Positions 8,281-19,727 of a DNA stretch of 64,000 nucleotides are shown piece after piece. The notes beneath the pieces were generated by a model. That model was given only the letters and a program-made list of their open reading frames with translations, ran no database searches and was not told the DNA's origin. A program made the translations under genes and the position numbers. Positions within the stretch are counted from its first letter, which is position 1. The number at the start of each line of letters is the position of its first letter. Origin of the DNA: Pseudoduganella aquatica. GTDB taxonomy: Bacteria; Pseudomonadota; Gammaproteobacteria; Burkholderiales; Burkholderiaceae_D. The DNA lies in the NCBI RefSeq assembly GCF_009857595.1, contig NZ_WWCU01000016.1, positions 1 through 64,000 on the forward strand. The letters are read 5' to 3'.

Positions 8281-10449
8281 ATGACCCGCAAGCTGTTCGT
8301 CACTACTGCCCTGCCCTACGCAAACGCTGCCTTCCACATCGGCCATATGATGGAGTACATCCAGGCCGACATCTGGGTCCGTTTCCAGCGAATGCAGCGC
8401 GACGGCGACGGCCAGCGCGAAGTGCACTTTGTGGGCGCCGACGACACCCACGGCACGCCTATCATGATCGCCGCCGAGAAGGAAGGCATCACGCCGCAGG
8501 AGTTCGTGGCCAAGATCGCTGCCGGCCGCGCCCAGTACCTGGACGGCTTCCATATCGCCTTCGACAACTGGTATTCGACCGACTCGCCGGAAAACGTGGA
8601 GCTGTCGCAGGGTATCTACCGCAAGCTGCGCGACACCGGCCTGATCGCCACCAAGATCGTGGACCGCTTCTTCGACCCGGTCAAAGGCATGTTCCTGGCC
8701 GACCGCAACATCAAGGGCGAGTGCCCGAAATGCGGCGCCAAGGACCAGTACGGCGACAACTGCGAAGTCTGCGGCGCCGCCTACCAGCCTACCGAGCTGG
8801 TGAACCCGTTCTCGGTCTTCACCAATGCCACCCCTATCCTGAAGCCATCGGAGCAGTACTTCTTCAAACTGTCGGACCCGCGCTGCTTCGAGTTCCTGCG
8901 CGACTGGCTCAACACCCCCGGCCGCTTGCAGCCGGAGATGGTGAACAAAGTGAGCGAATGGCTGGGAGAAGCCGGCGAGAAGCTGGCGGATTGGGACATT
9001 TCGCGTGACGCGCCCTACTTCGGCATCCCGATTCCCGACGCGCCGGGCAAGTTCTTCTACGTCTGGCTGGACGCGCCGGTCGGCTACCTGGCCAGCCTGA
9101 AGAACTACTGCGACAAGAAGGGCATGGACTTCAACGCCCTGCTGAACGACCCGGGCACCGAGCAGATCCACTTCATCGGCAAGGACATCGTCTCCTTCCA
9201 CCTGCTGTTCTGGCCGGCGATGCTGAAATTCGCCGACCATCCGGTGATCGAGAAGCTGAAAGTGAACGTACACGGCCACCTGACCGTGAACAATGAAAAA
9301 ATGTCCAAGTCGCGCGGCACCGGCATTTCGCCGCTGCGCTACCTGAACCTGGGCATGAACCCGGAATGGCTGCGCTACTACATCGCCTTCAAGCTGAACT
9401 CCAAGGTGGAGGACCTGGACTTCACCGGCGACGACTTCGTGGCCCGCGTGAACAGCGACCTGATTGGCAAATACGTCAACATTGCCAGCCGCTGCGCCGG
9501 CTTCATCAACAAGAAGTTCGACGGCAAGCTGGCCACCAGCCTGTCCGACAGCGCCATGGGCTGGATCAAGCGCGCCTTGCTGAACGCCGAAGGCGCGGAA
9601 CGCCAGGCCAGCATCGCCGCCAACTTCGAAAACCGCGAATTCGGCAAGGCGCTGCGCGAAATCATGGAAATCGCCGACGTCACCAACCAGTACGTGGACG
9701 AGAACAAGCCGTGGGCGCTGGCCAAGGACGAGGCCAAAACGGCCGAACTGCATGAAGTGTGCACCACCGCGCTGATCCTGTTCCGCCAGCTGACCATTCT
9801 GCTGTCGCCGGTGCTGCCGGGCGTGGCCGCCAGCGTGGCGCAGTTCCTGAACGACGACAAGCTGGTCTGGGCGGACACCGAGCTGGCCACCGGCGCAGCC
9901 TTCCAGCCTATGCTGGGCCGCACCATCGGCGCCTACAACCACCTGATGACGCGCGTGGACGCCAAGATGATCGAAGACCTGTTCGACGCGCAGAACCAGA
10001 TCGCCGCCGCCGGCGCAGCCCCTGTGGCCGCCGCCAAACCGGCCAAGGCGCTGAAAGCGCCGCCGCTGGAACCGCTGGTCGCCAAAGAAGGCGTGGAAGC
10101 GCTGGCGCCGGAAATTTCGATTGATGACTTTGCAAAGATCGACCTGCGCATTGCGAAAATCGTCCATTGCGAACACGTTGAAGGTTCGGATAAATTGCTG
10201 CGCCTGACACTGGACGCCGGCGAAAACCGCCACCGCAATGTATTCTCCGGCATTAAATCGATGTATAAGCCGGAAGACCTGATCGGCAAATTGACGGTGC
10301 TGGTGGCCAACCTGGCGCCGCGTAAAATGAAGTTCGGCATTTCGGAAGGCATGGTCATGGCGGCTTCGGCGCAAGACGAAAACACCAATCCAGGCATTTA
10401 TATCCTGAACCCATGGCCGGGCGCTGAACCTGGCATGCGCATTCGCTAA
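8281..10449 (+). CDS. metG: Methionyl-tRNA synthetase
   Basis: Charges initiator and elongator tRNA-Met; 722 aa. The HIGH motif is at residues 19-22 (AFHIGH). A zinc knuckle with C148, C151, C161 and C164 lies in the connective peptide. KMSKS is at 340-344. An Ala/Pro-rich linker near residues 575-605 leads to a C-terminal EMAP/Trbp111-type tRNA-binding domain ([15 protein letters not shown] onwards) used for dimerisation, so this is the long E. coli-type form. A GNAT gene starts 6 bases after the stop. Confidence 0.97.
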   Translation: MTRKLFVTTALPYANAAFHIGHMMEYIQADIWVRFQRMQRDGDGQREVHFVGADDTHGTPIMIAAEKEGITPQEFVAKIAAGRAQYLDGFHIAFDNWYSTDSPENVELSQGIYRKLRDTGLIATKIVDRFFDPVKGMFLADRNIKGECPKCGAKDQYGDNCEVCGAAYQPTELVNPFSVFTNATPILKPSEQYFFKLSDPRCFEFLRDWLNTPGRLQPEMVNKVSEWLGEAGEKLADWDISRDAPYFGIPIPDAPGKFFYVWLDAPVGYLASLKNYCDKKGMDFNALLNDPGTEQIHFIGKDIVSFHLLFWPAMLKFADHPVIEKLKVNVHGHLTVNNEKMSKSRGTGISPLRYLNLGMNPEWLRYYIAFKLNSKVEDLDFTGDDFVARVNSDLIGKYVNIASRCAGFINKKFDGKLATSLSDSAMGWIKRALLNAEGAERQASIAANFENREFGKALREIMEIADVTNQYVDENKPWALAKDEAKTAELHEVCTTALILFRQLTILLSPVLPGVAASVAQFLNDDKLVWADTELATGAAFQPMLGRTIGAYNHLMTRVDAKMIEDLFDAQNQIAAAGAAPVAAAKPAKALKAPPLEPLVAKEGVEALAPEISIDDFAKIDLRIAKIVHCEHVEGSDKLLRLTLDAGENRHRNVFSGIKSMYKPEDLIGKLTVLVANLAPRKMKFGISEGMVMAASAQDENTNPGIYILNPWPGAEPGMRIR

Positions 10450-10455
10450 ATCAAT

Positions 10456-10935
10456 ATGAACATCGTAGTACGTGAAGCAACGGATGACGATGCCAAGTTA
10501 ATTGCCGAGCTCACGCGCGCTGCGTGGGCCGGCAAGGTGCACGTCACTTCCAGTGGCCACCGTGAAACCGCCGTTCTCGTTTCGCAGCATTTGCGTGACG
10601 GCGGCGGTTTTATTTTATTGGCGGACGACATTCCTATCGGCTCCATGCGCTGGCTGCCGCTGGAAACCGAATCGCATATCTGGGAAATATTAAGAATGGG
10701 CGTATTGCCAGCCTACCGGGGCAGCAATATATCCCAGCATTTACTGGAAGCCGTCATACACCTCGGCCTTGAAACCGGCGTGGACGAATTGCGCCTGGCC
10801 GTGCGCGCCGACCAGCCCAAGCTGATCGACTTCTATACGGCATTTGAATTCGAATTGGCGGAGGAACTGGAATATACCCACGCCAATCCGCTGGAACCAG
10901 CGCCCTTTGTCATGCGGCGCCTGCTGAAACACTAA
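10456..10935 (+). CDS. GNAT-family N-acetyltransferase
   Basis: A 159-aa single-domain acetyltransferase. Beta-4 and the acetyl-CoA loop are seen as RMGVLPAYRGSNISQHLL, where the R-G-x-x-x turn binds pyrophosphate. The substrate is unknown. Its ATG is only 6 bases past the metG stop, so it is probably co-transcribed and coupled with metG. The codon pattern looks slightly less GC-rich than that of its neighbours. Confidence 0.85.
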   Translation: MNIVVREATDDDAKLIAELTRAAWAGKVHVTSSGHRETAVLVSQHLRDGGGFILLADDIPIGSMRWLPLETESHIWEILRMGVLPAYRGSNISQHLLEAVIHLGLETGVDELRLAVRADQPKLIDFYTAFEFELAEELEYTHANPLEPAPFVMRRLLKH

Positions 10936-11026
10936 TCCCCACTCTCGGCTTCATCGGTTCAATCGGCTTGTCCTTGCAGGCCGCCAGCATCAAGGCGGCT
11001 GCGATTATCAAGGTCAGGCTGCGCAT
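10910..11026 (-). CDS. Small lipoprotein (38 aa)
   Basis: Translation gives a Lys-poor, hydrophobic leader MRSLTLIIAAALMLAAC with lipobox LAAC (C17), then a short Lys/Pro-rich tail of about 21 residues. GAGGGGAG lies 7 bases upstream of the ATG, a strong ribosome binding site. The 3' end overlaps the end of the GNAT gene by 26 bp on the opposite strand. The lipobox with an ideal ribosome binding site supports a real gene despite the length. The role is unknown; similar tiny entericidin-like lipoproteins are common. Confidence 0.6.
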   Translation of the reverse strand: MRSLTLIIAAALMLAACKDKPIEPMKPRVGISVSAGAA

Positions 11027-11132
11027 GGCGTTCTCCCCTCGTTTCCGTCGTTACAGCATAGCAGCTAGTGCTTTGCCGTGTCGCTTGCCTTGAAAATGCG
11101 CCAAGTTCTGGCTTGAACGTGCCAGAAACGAG

Positions 11133-12053
11133 TCATGTCCGCCTGGAAGAAACGACGATGCCGCCCACAATCAACAGGAAAGCGGCGCCGTGATACAGGT
11201 GCGGCGCCTCGCCCAGGAAAGCGGACGACATAATCGCAGCGAACAGCGGCGTGAGATTGCTGAAGAAAGCCGCCACACTCGGTCCCGCACGCTGCACGCC
11301 CGCTCCCCAGCAGCGGAATGCAATGACCGCCGGGCCTATCGCCACATAAGCCAGCGCAGCCGCGAGCATCCAGCTCCATTGAATATGGGCGTCGGTAATC
11401 GCCCATTCGCCAGCCGCGAACAAGCCGGACCAGATAACCCCGAATCCCACCTGCGCCAATAAGAAACTGGCCCATTGCGAGCGTATTTCCGCAGGCTCGA
11501 TGGGCCGCGTCAGCATCCAGCTATAAATGGACCAGGCTATGGTGGCGAATATCATGAATATATCGCCGGCCACCAGGCGCAATTCCAGCAAATGCCGGAA
11601 CTCGCCGCGCGCCAATACCAGCAATACGCCGGCAATCGATAATGCCGCGCCCATCATTTGCTGGCGAGATACTTTGGCGCCAAAAAACATCCAGCCGGTG
11701 AGCATCATCCACACCGGCATACCCGCCGCCACCAGGGTGACATTAATCGGCGTGGAGCTTTTTAGTGCCAGATATTGCAAGGCGTTATACATGCCTATAC
11801 CCAGCAGGCCCAATAAAGCGAAACGCCGCCAATTGGGCCATAAACCGCTGCCGCGCCGGAATACCGGCCCGGCCAGCGGCAGCAATATTAAAAAGGCGAT
11901 GGCCCAACGCAGAAAGTTCAGGGTAATCGGCGGCACCATCTCGTGAACAAGACGGCCGACAATGGCATTGCCGGCCCATAAAAGCGGGGCCAGCGTAAGG
12001 AGGAATATCGTGTAGGGAGTCATAGGGAGCGATTCTACTTGCATCTCTGACAT
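11133..12053 (-). CDS. EamA/DMT-superfamily transporter
   Basis: A 306-aa inner-membrane protein with about ten transmembrane segments in two EamA repeats (PLLWAGNAIVGR near residue 23; AWSIYSWML in the second half). DMT transporters export or import metabolites such as amino acids; the substrate cannot be told from sequence. Starts at 12053, 12044 or 12023 are possible; 12053 is kept because a GGCGGG stretch precedes it. It is convergent with the GNAT gene and divergent from the DUF3460 gene. Confidence 0.85.
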   Translation of the reverse strand: MSEMQVESLPMTPYTIFLLTLAPLLWAGNAIVGRLVHEMVPPITLNFLRWAIAFLILLPLAGPVFRRGSGLWPNWRRFALLGLLGIGMYNALQYLALKSSTPINVTLVAAGMPVWMMLTGWMFFGAKVSRQQMMGAALSIAGVLLVLARGEFRHLLELRLVAGDIFMIFATIAWSIYSWMLTRPIEPAEIRSQWASFLLAQVGFGVIWSGLFAAGEWAITDAHIQWSWMLAAALAYVAIGPAVIAFRCWGAGVQRAGPSVAAFFSNLTPLFAAIMSSAFLGEAPHLYHGAAFLLIVGGIVVSSRRT

Positions 12054-12136
12054 CCCGCCGGGGCAGCAAGAGAAGTTCCCGCCGGGGCCCGCGGCGCGGT
12101 AAAATAGCCGTTGCTTCTTTTACGAATTCTCACAAT

Positions 12137-12346
12137 ATGAAACTCTCCAAACAGCACAGCATGTACGAGTCGGACCACACCCTGTTCATCAAGCAGCTGA
12201 AAGAAAAGAATCCGGGCATCGAGCAAGGCCAGCGCGAAGGCCGCGCCCTGCTGTGGGACAAAGACACGACGCCGCTGTCCGAACAGGAACGCGTGCGCGC
12301 TTCGACCGTGAAGCAGCAGGCCTACGTCTACCAGAACAAACTGTAA
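12137..12346 (+). CDS. DUF3460-family small protein
   Basis: A 69-aa charged cytoplasmic protein with the family pattern YESDHTLFIKQLKEKNP and REGRALLWDKD. It is a betaproteobacterial family of unknown function that regularly precedes scpA and panC, as here. A possible -10 TAAAAT is at 12100-12105. The gap to scpA is 21 bases, so the three genes probably form one operon. Confidence 0.85.
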   Translation: MKLSKQHSMYESDHTLFIKQLKEKNPGIEQGQREGRALLWDKDTTPLSEQERVRASTVKQQAYVYQNKL

Positions 12347-12367
12347 GCATGCGTTGAACGGCACAGC

Positions 12368-14070
<1,703 letters not shown>

Positions 14071-14091
14071 ACCGGCACTGTCGCCAAAACA

Positions 14092-14121
14092 ACGGTGGCG
14101 GTCCCGGGCGGCCGCCACCGT
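14092..14121. terminator. Perfect 10-bp hairpin after panC
   Basis: ACGGTGGCGG (14092-14101) and CCGCCACCGT (14112-14121) form a perfect stem with a 10-base loop, 21 bases past the panC stop. The T tract is weak (TATTCTTT only after 8 bases), so termination efficiency is uncertain. Confidence 0.55.
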
Positions 14122-14170
14122 GCTAAGCTATTCTTTCCGAGCTGCATCCCCCCCATTGCGAGACGCCCAC

Positions 14171-15199
14171 ATGCGGTTTGCACACCCCACCCTGCTGTTA
14201 AGCGGCCCGCTGCTGGCTGCCCTCCTTCCCATCTCCGCCGGCGCGCAGACCGGGACCGTTCAAATCTACGGCATGGCCGACGTGTATCTGGGCCGCTCCG
14301 CCACCAGCGGCGTGGCCGCGCGCGGCAACGTCGTCAACGCCGGCGGCATGACCACCTCGTACTGGGGTATAGGCGGACTGGAGAGCCTGGGCGGCGGCGA
14401 ATCGGCCACCTTCGCCATCGAGGGTTTCATGCGCCCCGACACCGGCGAACAAGGCCGCACCACGGGCGAAGGCCTGTTCACGCGCGCGGCCTATGTCGGG
14501 CTGAACGCAGGCTGGGGCGCGGCCAAGATCGGCCGCATACCGAACCCGCTGTTCCAGACCACGGCGGCGTTCAATCCCTATGGCTTTTCAACGCGGCTGT
14601 CGCCGCTGATGACCCAGATGTGGATCGTGCCCTACGGCAGTTCGTCGGCCGGGGATTCGGGCTGGAGCAATGCGGTGCATTACACCTCGCCGGTGGTGAA
14701 CGGCTTCAATTTTGTCGGGCAATATGGGCTGGGTGAGCATGCAGCCAACAGCCCGGGCAACAACAAGGTGGCGGTGCTGAAGTACACCAGCGCCAGCCTG
14801 ACTGCGGCCGTGGCGGCGCAGGATATCGGCAACGGCGTGGGCATCACCACGGCGGCGCCCAGCCAGCGCACCTATTTCGCGGGCGCGGCGTATGACTTCA
14901 AGGTGGTGAAGGCTTATGCCACTTATGCGCGCAACAGCCAGGAAGGCAGCGGACGCACCACGCGCACCGCGCATTTGGGGCTGTCCGTGCCGCAGGGCGC
15001 GGGACGGTGGATGCTGGCCTGGGCGCGGGCGAATGAGCGCGCCTTCGTCAAGGCACCCTTCCGGCGCGATACGGCGGCGGCGGGATATGATTACAACCTG
15101 TCTTTACGCACCGATGTGTACGCGTCGTATCTGTACGATAAGCTGAGCACGGCGGCGGATGGGAATACCTTTGCACTGGGCATACGGCACCGGTTCTAG
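14171..15199 (+). CDS. Gram-negative outer-membrane porin
   Basis: A 342-aa trimeric-type porin for passive diffusion of small hydrophilic solutes. A signal peptide of about 23 residues ends in AGAQ, followed by GTVQIYGMADVYLG, the usual first strand of Burkholderiales porins. The C terminus ends RHRF, with the terminal Phe recognised by the BAM machinery. The start at 14171 is chosen because it begins a clean signal peptide; an upstream in-frame GTG at 14120 lies in the hairpin after panC. Confidence 0.88.
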   Translation: MRFAHPTLLLSGPLLAALLPISAGAQTGTVQIYGMADVYLGRSATSGVAARGNVVNAGGMTTSYWGIGGLESLGGGESATFAIEGFMRPDTGEQGRTTGEGLFTRAAYVGLNAGWGAAKIGRIPNPLFQTTAAFNPYGFSTRLSPLMTQMWIVPYGSSSAGDSGWSNAVHYTSPVVNGFNFVGQYGLGEHAANSPGNNKVAVLKYTSASLTAAVAAQDIGNGVGITTAAPSQRTYFAGAAYDFKVVKAYATYARNSQEGSGRTTRTAHLGLSVPQGAGRWMLAWARANERAFVKAPFRRDTAAAGYDYNLSLRTDVYASYLYDKLSTAADGNTFALGIRHRF

Positions 15200-15208
15200 G
15201 CGGAGCCT

Positions 15209-15313
15209 GGCGGGTTACGCTGCGCTAACCCGCCCTACGGTGTGAGCGGTGTAAGCGGTGGAACGATGGCCCTGGCTGTGCGTAGGGCGGGTTAGGCGCA
15301 GCCGTAACCCGCC
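15209..15313. repeat. Inverted pair of REP-type palindromes (REPIN-like)
   Basis: Copy A (15209-15238) reads GGCGGGTTACGC...CTAACCCGCCCTAC. Copy B (15282-15313) reads GTAGGGCGGGTTAG...GTAACCCGCC, in the opposite orientation. Each is a hairpin and 43 bases separate them. The pair fills the junction between the convergent porin and HDOD genes. Confidence 0.85.
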
Positions 15314-15316
15314 GGA

Positions 15317-16531
15317 TCAGCCGGCGATGCTCTGGGTCCAGGCCAGCGCCGACAGGTGGGCCTTGTTGACCTCGGCCGGCGTCAGGCTCAGCGCGCCTGC
15401 CAGCGAAGACACCAGGTTGCTGTTCAGCTCGCACGCCTCGGCCAATGCCAGGTACTGCCCGTATTTGCCCGAGCGCGACAGCAAGGCCGCCACCACGTCG
15501 TCCGACAGCTGGATGCTGGCCAGCACCTCCTCCATCGGTATGCCCAGCAAGCGGTCCAGCAGCGAGAACATGCCCGCCACGAAGATGTTCTCCGCGTCCG
15601 CCTTGCCCAGCGCCTTCACGCCCAGCAGCTCGGCCAGGCGGCCGCGCACCACGGCCGTCTCCAGCAGCACCGGCGAGTAGCCGCTGGTGCTGGCGGTGGC
15701 CAGCAGCAGCGTCAGCCAGCGGTACAGCGGCGCGTAGCCCAGCAGAGTAATGGCCTGGCGCAGCGAGGCGATCTCGCGCCCCGCGCCGAAGCCGGCGGAA
15801 TTAATGTAGCGCAGCAGCTTGTAGGACAGTGCGGCGTCGCGCTTGAGCACGTCTTCCAGCTGCTTGATGTCGGCGTTCGCGTTCACCATCTGCATCAGCT
15901 GCATGATGATGGTCTGCGCCGGGTTCATGCCCTTGGTGTCCGAGCCGGGGCGTGGCGTCAGGTGCAGCTTGCCGACGAAGGCGTCCAGGCCCAGCGCGGC
16001 GCAGGCGTCGAAGTCCGCCCAGGTGCTGACGGGGCGCCCCACCATGCGCAGATTGGACGCTTTCAGCGCGGCGTAGGCGCGCGCCTGCGCGGCCACGTCG
16101 GCGCCGGTGAACTTCACCTCCACGTAGGAGGCGATGGTGCCCAAACGGCTGCCCACGCGGGCCAGGTCGGCGTCGCGCAGCAGGATGCCCACGCCGCCGG
16201 CGCGCAGCGCCTGCACCGCCGACAAGGTATCCGCATTGGCCAGCGCCACCGCCTTCAGCGACAGCACGGTGTGCTCGGGCGGCAGGTTGTGCAGCGCGTC
16301 GGTCGACAGCATGCCCGGCACGGCTTCCAGGAACAGCGTCTTGTCGCGCAGCAGCCAGCCGTCCTCCTCGCTGTTGACCTCGGCCGCCACAAAGGCCACC
16401 AGGTCTTCCAGCGCGGCCTGGGTGGGCAGCGCCACGTGTCCCGCGCCGCCCTGCCACGTCAGTTCGTACCCGACCACGCGCTGCTTGGGGTCCAGCAGCG
16501 GTTCACGAACAAGGTAATTGGTTTGATGCAT
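15317..16531 (-). CDS. HDOD-domain signalling protein with degenerate EAL-like N domain (YuxH type)
   Basis: 404 aa. The N-terminal half (MHQTNYLVREPLLDPKQRVVGYEL) has the start of an EAL domain without the catalytic EAL/ExLxR residues. The C-terminal half is an HDOD domain (KLLRYINSAGFG...SLRQAITLLG). This is the YuxH/CdgJ architecture, whose members influence motility and c-di-GMP responses without phosphodiesterase activity. It closes the chemotaxis block but follows a terminator after cheY, so it may have its own promoter. The start is uncertain: ATG at 16531 or TTG at 16552. Confidence 0.82.
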   Translation of the reverse strand: MHQTNYLVREPLLDPKQRVVGYELTWQGGAGHVALPTQAALEDLVAFVAAEVNSEEDGWLLRDKTLFLEAVPGMLSTDALHNLPPEHTVLSLKAVALANADTLSAVQALRAGGVGILLRDADLARVGSRLGTIASYVEVKFTGADVAAQARAYAALKASNLRMVGRPVSTWADFDACAALGLDAFVGKLHLTPRPGSDTKGMNPAQTIIMQLMQMVNANADIKQLEDVLKRDAALSYKLLRYINSAGFGAGREIASLRQAITLLGYAPLYRWLTLLLATASTSGYSPVLLETAVVRGRLAELLGVKALGKADAENIFVAGMFSLLDRLLGIPMEEVLASIQLSDDVVAALLSRSGKYGQYLALAEACELNSNLVSSLAGALSLTPAEVNKAHLSALAWTQSIAG

Positions 16532-16550
16532 GTTGTGGTCGCTAAAAGTC

Positions 16551-16575
16551 AAAAAGGCCGGCGCATGCGCCAGCC
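16551..16575 (-). terminator. Rho-independent terminator after cheY
   Basis: On the minus strand GGCTGGCG-CATG-CGCCGGCC (one G-T pair) is followed by TTTTT. It begins 27 bases after the cheY stop and separates the chemotaxis transcript from the HDOD gene. Confidence 0.8.
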
Positions 16576-16601
16576 CATGCCCTTCGGGCCTGCCCCGGCG
16601 A

Positions 16602-16991
16602 TCAGGCGCCGAGTTTTTCGAAGATCTTGTTCAGCTTTTCGTCCAGCGTGGCGGCCGTGAATGGCTTGACCACGTAGCCATTGGCGCCAGCCTGGGCGGC
16701 GGCGATGATGTTTTCCTTCTTCGCTTCAGCCGTGACCATCAGCACCGGCAGCTTGGCCAGCGCGGGATCGGCACGGATGTTTTGCAGCATGGTCAGGCCG
16801 TCCATATTCGGCATGTTCCAGTCGGACACCACGAAGTCGAACTGCTCCGCGCGCAGCTTGGCCAGTGCCATGACACCGTCTTCTGCCTCGTCCACATTGG
16901 CGTAACCCAGTTCCTTCAACAGATTCCGGACGATACGGCGCATCGTCGAAAAATCGTCTACTACTAAAAATTTCATCTTTGGATCAGCCAT
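16602..16991 (-). CDS. cheY: Chemotaxis response regulator CheY
   Basis: A 129-aa single receiver domain that, when phosphorylated by CheA, binds the flagellar switch. The key residues are at E. coli positions: D12/D13, phospho-acceptor D57 ([12 protein letters not shown]), T87 (LMVTAEA) and K109 (YVVKPF). It is distinct from the second single-domain regulator at 24300-24665 and is the better match to motor-binding CheY. A 143-base gap separates it from cheB, the widest in the che block, so it may have an internal promoter. No cheZ follows it. Confidence 0.95.
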   Translation of the reverse strand: MADPKMKFLVVDDFSTMRRIVRNLLKELGYANVDEAEDGVMALAKLRAEQFDFVVSDWNMPNMDGLTMLQNIRADPALAKLPVLMVTAEAKKENIIAAAQAGANGYVVKPFTAATLDEKLNKIFEKLGA

Positions 16992-17134
16992 GAATTACTC
17001 CGTTGATTCTCTTACGCGGTTGTTAATAGTGTCTATAAGCACGAGCTATTTGTAGCATAGCATTTTCGTTGCTCTAAGGCGAACAAAGTAGCAGTAATAC
17101 GTCATCCAGCACATGAAACGTGACGTTTCGTTCG

Positions 17135-18205
17135 TCACACGCGCAACGCGCGCATGCCATGCGTTGCCAGGTAGCCAAGCACCATGCCGGGCAGCGCCTG
17201 CAGCGGCCCCACTTCATGGGTGCCGCCGACCGCGATCGCTTCCCTCGGCATGCCAAACACGACGCAGCTGGCTTCGTCCTGCGCAAAATTATACGCCCCG
17301 GCGTTCTTCATCTCCAACATTCCTGCGGCGCCGTCCTTGCCCATGCCGGTCAGGATCACGCCGACCGCATTTTTACCGGCAAACTGGGCCGCCGAACGAA
17401 ACAGCACGTCCACCGACGGGCGGTGGCGGTTCACCGGTTCGCCCTGGTCGATCTTGGTCATGTAGTTGGCGCCGGAACGCGCCAGCGTCAGGTGCGAGTG
17501 GCCGGGCGCGATATAGGCGTGGCCGGGCAGCACGCGCTCGTTGCCTTGCGATTCGATGACGGCGATCTTGCACAGCGAGTCCAGGCGCTTGGCGAAGGAC
17601 TTGGTGAAGCCCTCCGGCATATGCTGGGTGATCAGGATGCCGGGGCAGTCGGACGGCATCTGCATCAGGAATTCGCGGATGGCTTCGGTGCCGCCGGTGG
17701 AGGCGCCGATGATGATCAGTTTTTCAGAGGACATGAGCGGGTTGCGCAGCTGCGGCAGCGCGGTCTGGCCGGCGGCGCCGGCCTGCGGAATGGTACGGGC
17801 GCGCACGCGCGCCTTGGACGCGGCGCGGATCTTGTCGGCGATCAGGTCGGTGTACTCGCGCATGCCGCTCTGGATGGAAATCTTGGGCTTGGTGACGAAG
17901 TCCACCGCGCCGAGCTCCAGCGCGCGCATGGTGATCTCGGAGCCGCGCTCGGTCAGCGAGGACACCATCACCACCGGCATGGGGCGCAGGCGCATCAGCT
18001 TTTCCAGGAAGTCGAGGCCGTCCATTTTCGGCATCTCCACGTCCAGCGTCAGCACGTCCGGGTTGGTCTGCTTGATCAGTTCGCGCGCCACCAGCGGGTC
18101 CGGCGCCACGCCCACCACTTCCATGTCGGGCTGGTTGTTGATGATTTCGGTCATCACGCTGCGGATCAGCGCGGAATCGTCTACGATCAGGACTTTGATC
18201 TTCAT
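17135..18205 (-). CDS. cheB: Protein-glutamate methylesterase/glutaminase CheB
   Basis: Demethylates and deamidates chemoreceptors for adaptation. It is 356 aa: a receiver domain with D55 ([12 protein letters not shown]), a linker, then the methylesterase domain with triad S169 ([10 protein letters not shown]), H195 (ITQHMPEG) and D291 (LTGMGKDG). It lies 20 bases after cheD in the usual cheR-cheD-cheB order. A GTGACG/CGTCAC inverted repeat at 17120-17138 overlaps its stop codon. Confidence 0.96.
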   Translation of the reverse strand: MKIKVLIVDDSALIRSVMTEIINNQPDMEVVGVAPDPLVARELIKQTNPDVLTLDVEMPKMDGLDFLEKLMRLRPMPVVMVSSLTERGSEITMRALELGAVDFVTKPKISIQSGMREYTDLIADKIRAASKARVRARTIPQAGAAGQTALPQLRNPLMSSEKLIIIGASTGGTEAIREFLMQMPSDCPGILITQHMPEGFTKSFAKRLDSLCKIAVIESQGNERVLPGHAYIAPGHSHLTLARSGANYMTKIDQGEPVNRHRPSVDVLFRSAAQFAGKNAVGVILTGMGKDGAAGMLEMKNAGAYNFAQDEASCVVFGMPREAIAVGGTHEVGPLQALPGMVLGYLATHGMRALRV

Positions 18206-18225
18206 GATAAAACTTTCGTATTAAG

Positions 18226-18825
18226 TCAGAACAGCTCGATCTCGCCGGCCACCGGCTGCTTCTTCAGGCGGCTGGCATATTCGATCTCGCGTTTGGCCAA
18301 GGTGTCGTTGTGCGACTGCATCAGCTTCTTGACCAGCACCTTGCCGGTGCGCGGAAAAAAATACACCTTGCGCGGGTAGATGTCGTTCAAGTCCTCGGCC
18401 ACGATGCGGATTTTCTCGTTGCGCAAAAAGGTCTGCACGAAGGCGGCGTTGCGCTCGCCCACGTTGATGGCGGTGAAGCCCTTGAGCACCGCGCCGCCGC
18501 CGAACACCTTGGCCTCCAGGTTGTCGCGCCGCGCGCCCGCCTTCAGCAGGTCGTTGATCAGGATCTCCATGGCGTAGGTGCCGTAGCGGGCCGAGGCCGA
18601 AATCGGGCTGTTCGGATCGCTGCCGCCGTCCGGCAGCATGAAGTGGTTCATGCCGCCCAGGCCGCTCACACGGTCGCGGATGCAGGCCGAGACGCAGGAA
18701 CCCAGTACGGTGACGATCAGCATGTCCTTGGCGGTGAAATAGTATTCACCCGGCAGGATTTTGGCGGCGTCGCAGTCAAAGGTCCGGTCGTAGTAGACGT
18801 TGGTGGCAAATTGTTCTAAATCCAT
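18226..18825 (-). CDS. cheD: Chemoreceptor glutamine deamidase CheD
   Basis: Deamidates receptor glutamines and can act in adaptation. It is 199 aa, with catalytic C44 (GSCVSACI) and H61 (GGMNHFMLP) and the conserved ARYGTYAME helix. AAGGG lies upstream of the ATG. The C-terminal tail of about 30 residues ends GEIELF, nearly the same as the GDIELF end of the CheZ-like protein at 24715-25263; this is not part of the catalytic core. Confidence 0.95.
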   Translation of the reverse strand: MDLEQFATNVYYDRTFDCDAAKILPGEYYFTAKDMLIVTVLGSCVSACIRDRVSGLGGMNHFMLPDGGSDPNSPISASARYGTYAMEILINDLLKAGARRDNLEAKVFGGGAVLKGFTAINVGERNAAFVQTFLRNEKIRIVAEDLNDIYPRKVYFFPRTGKVLVKKLMQSHNDTLAKREIEYASRLKKQPVAGEIELF

Positions 18826-18843
18826 GGCGCGCCCTTAGGGTTT

Positions 18844-19674
18844 CTATCTTTTGTCCAGCTCGTACACGGTCTTGCCGCGCAACTTCAGCGAGTCGGACAC
18901 ATAGAGGAAATTCTCGGAGTGGCCGGCGAACAGCAGCGCGTCCGGCTTCATCAGGGGGACGAAGCGGGACAGTATTTTACGCTGAGTCGCCTTGTCGAAG
19001 TAAATCATCACGTTGCGGCAGAAGATCACGTCGAACGGCCCGGTCACCGGCCACTGGTCGGCCAGCAGGTTGAGCTGCTTGAAGGTGATCATATTGCGCA
19101 GCTCGGGACGTACCCGCACCATGCCCTCCTTGTCGCCCTTCCCCTTCAGGAAAAAGCGGCGCTGGCGTTCGGGCGACATCTTGTCCAGCCGGTCCATGGT
19201 GTAGACGCCGTTGGCGCCGGCCGCCAGCACATTGGTGTCGATGTCGGTGGCGATAATGGTGGCCGGCGGCGTGAGCGTGTTGAACGCTTCGCACAAGGTC
19301 ATGGCGATGGAGTACGGCTCCTCGCCGGTGGAGGCGGCCGAACACCAGATGGTCAGGTCGCGCTTGTTCTTCACATGCTCGGCCAGCAGCGGGAAGTGGT
19401 GCGCCTCGCGGAAGAAGGACGTCAGGTTGGTGGTCAGGGCGTTGGTGAAGGATTCCCACTCGTCGCCCAGCCGCCCCGCTTCCAGATCGTCCAGGTATTT
19501 CATGAAGGACGAGATGCCGGTGGCGCGCAAACGGCGCGCCAGGCGGCTGTACACCATCTCCTGCTTGCTGTCGGCCAGCGAAATGCCGGCCCGCTTGTAG
19601 ATCAGGCCCCGGACCCGCTCGAAGTCCTTGGAGTTGAAGTCAAACTCTTTGACGGTGTCTTTAGATTGCGGCAT
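18844..19674 (-). CDS. cheR: Chemoreceptor methyltransferase CheR
   Basis: Methylates receptor glutamates with S-adenosylmethionine. It is 276 aa: an N-terminal helical domain, then a Rossmann domain with the SAM motif CSAASTGEEPYSIAM and the FCRNVMIYFD strand. The start at 19674 is preferred because AAGGG lies 9 bases upstream, which an in-frame start at 19707 lacks. The adjacent receptor ends in DWEEF, a recognisable tethering pentapeptide for CheR. Confidence 0.95.
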   Translation of the reverse strand: MPQSKDTVKEFDFNSKDFERVRGLIYKRAGISLADSKQEMVYSRLARRLRATGISSFMKYLDDLEAGRLGDEWESFTNALTTNLTSFFREAHHFPLLAEHVKNKRDLTIWCSAASTGEEPYSIAMTLCEAFNTLTPPATIIATDIDTNVLAAGANGVYTMDRLDKMSPERQRRFFLKGKGDKEGMVRVRPELRNMITFKQLNLLADQWPVTGPFDVIFCRNVMIYFDKATQRKILSRFVPLMKPDALLFAGHSENFLYVSDSLKLRGKTVYELDKR

Positions 19675-19727
19675 TTGTAAACCCTTAAAACGAACTGCCT
19701 GGAACAATGCCTGCTAGGGCGCCCTGC

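Noticed and set aside
8275..10374. A 699-codon minus-strand frame opposite metG
   Set aside because: Same high-GC shadow effect; metG is complete on the plus strand with HIGH, zinc and KMSKS motifs.
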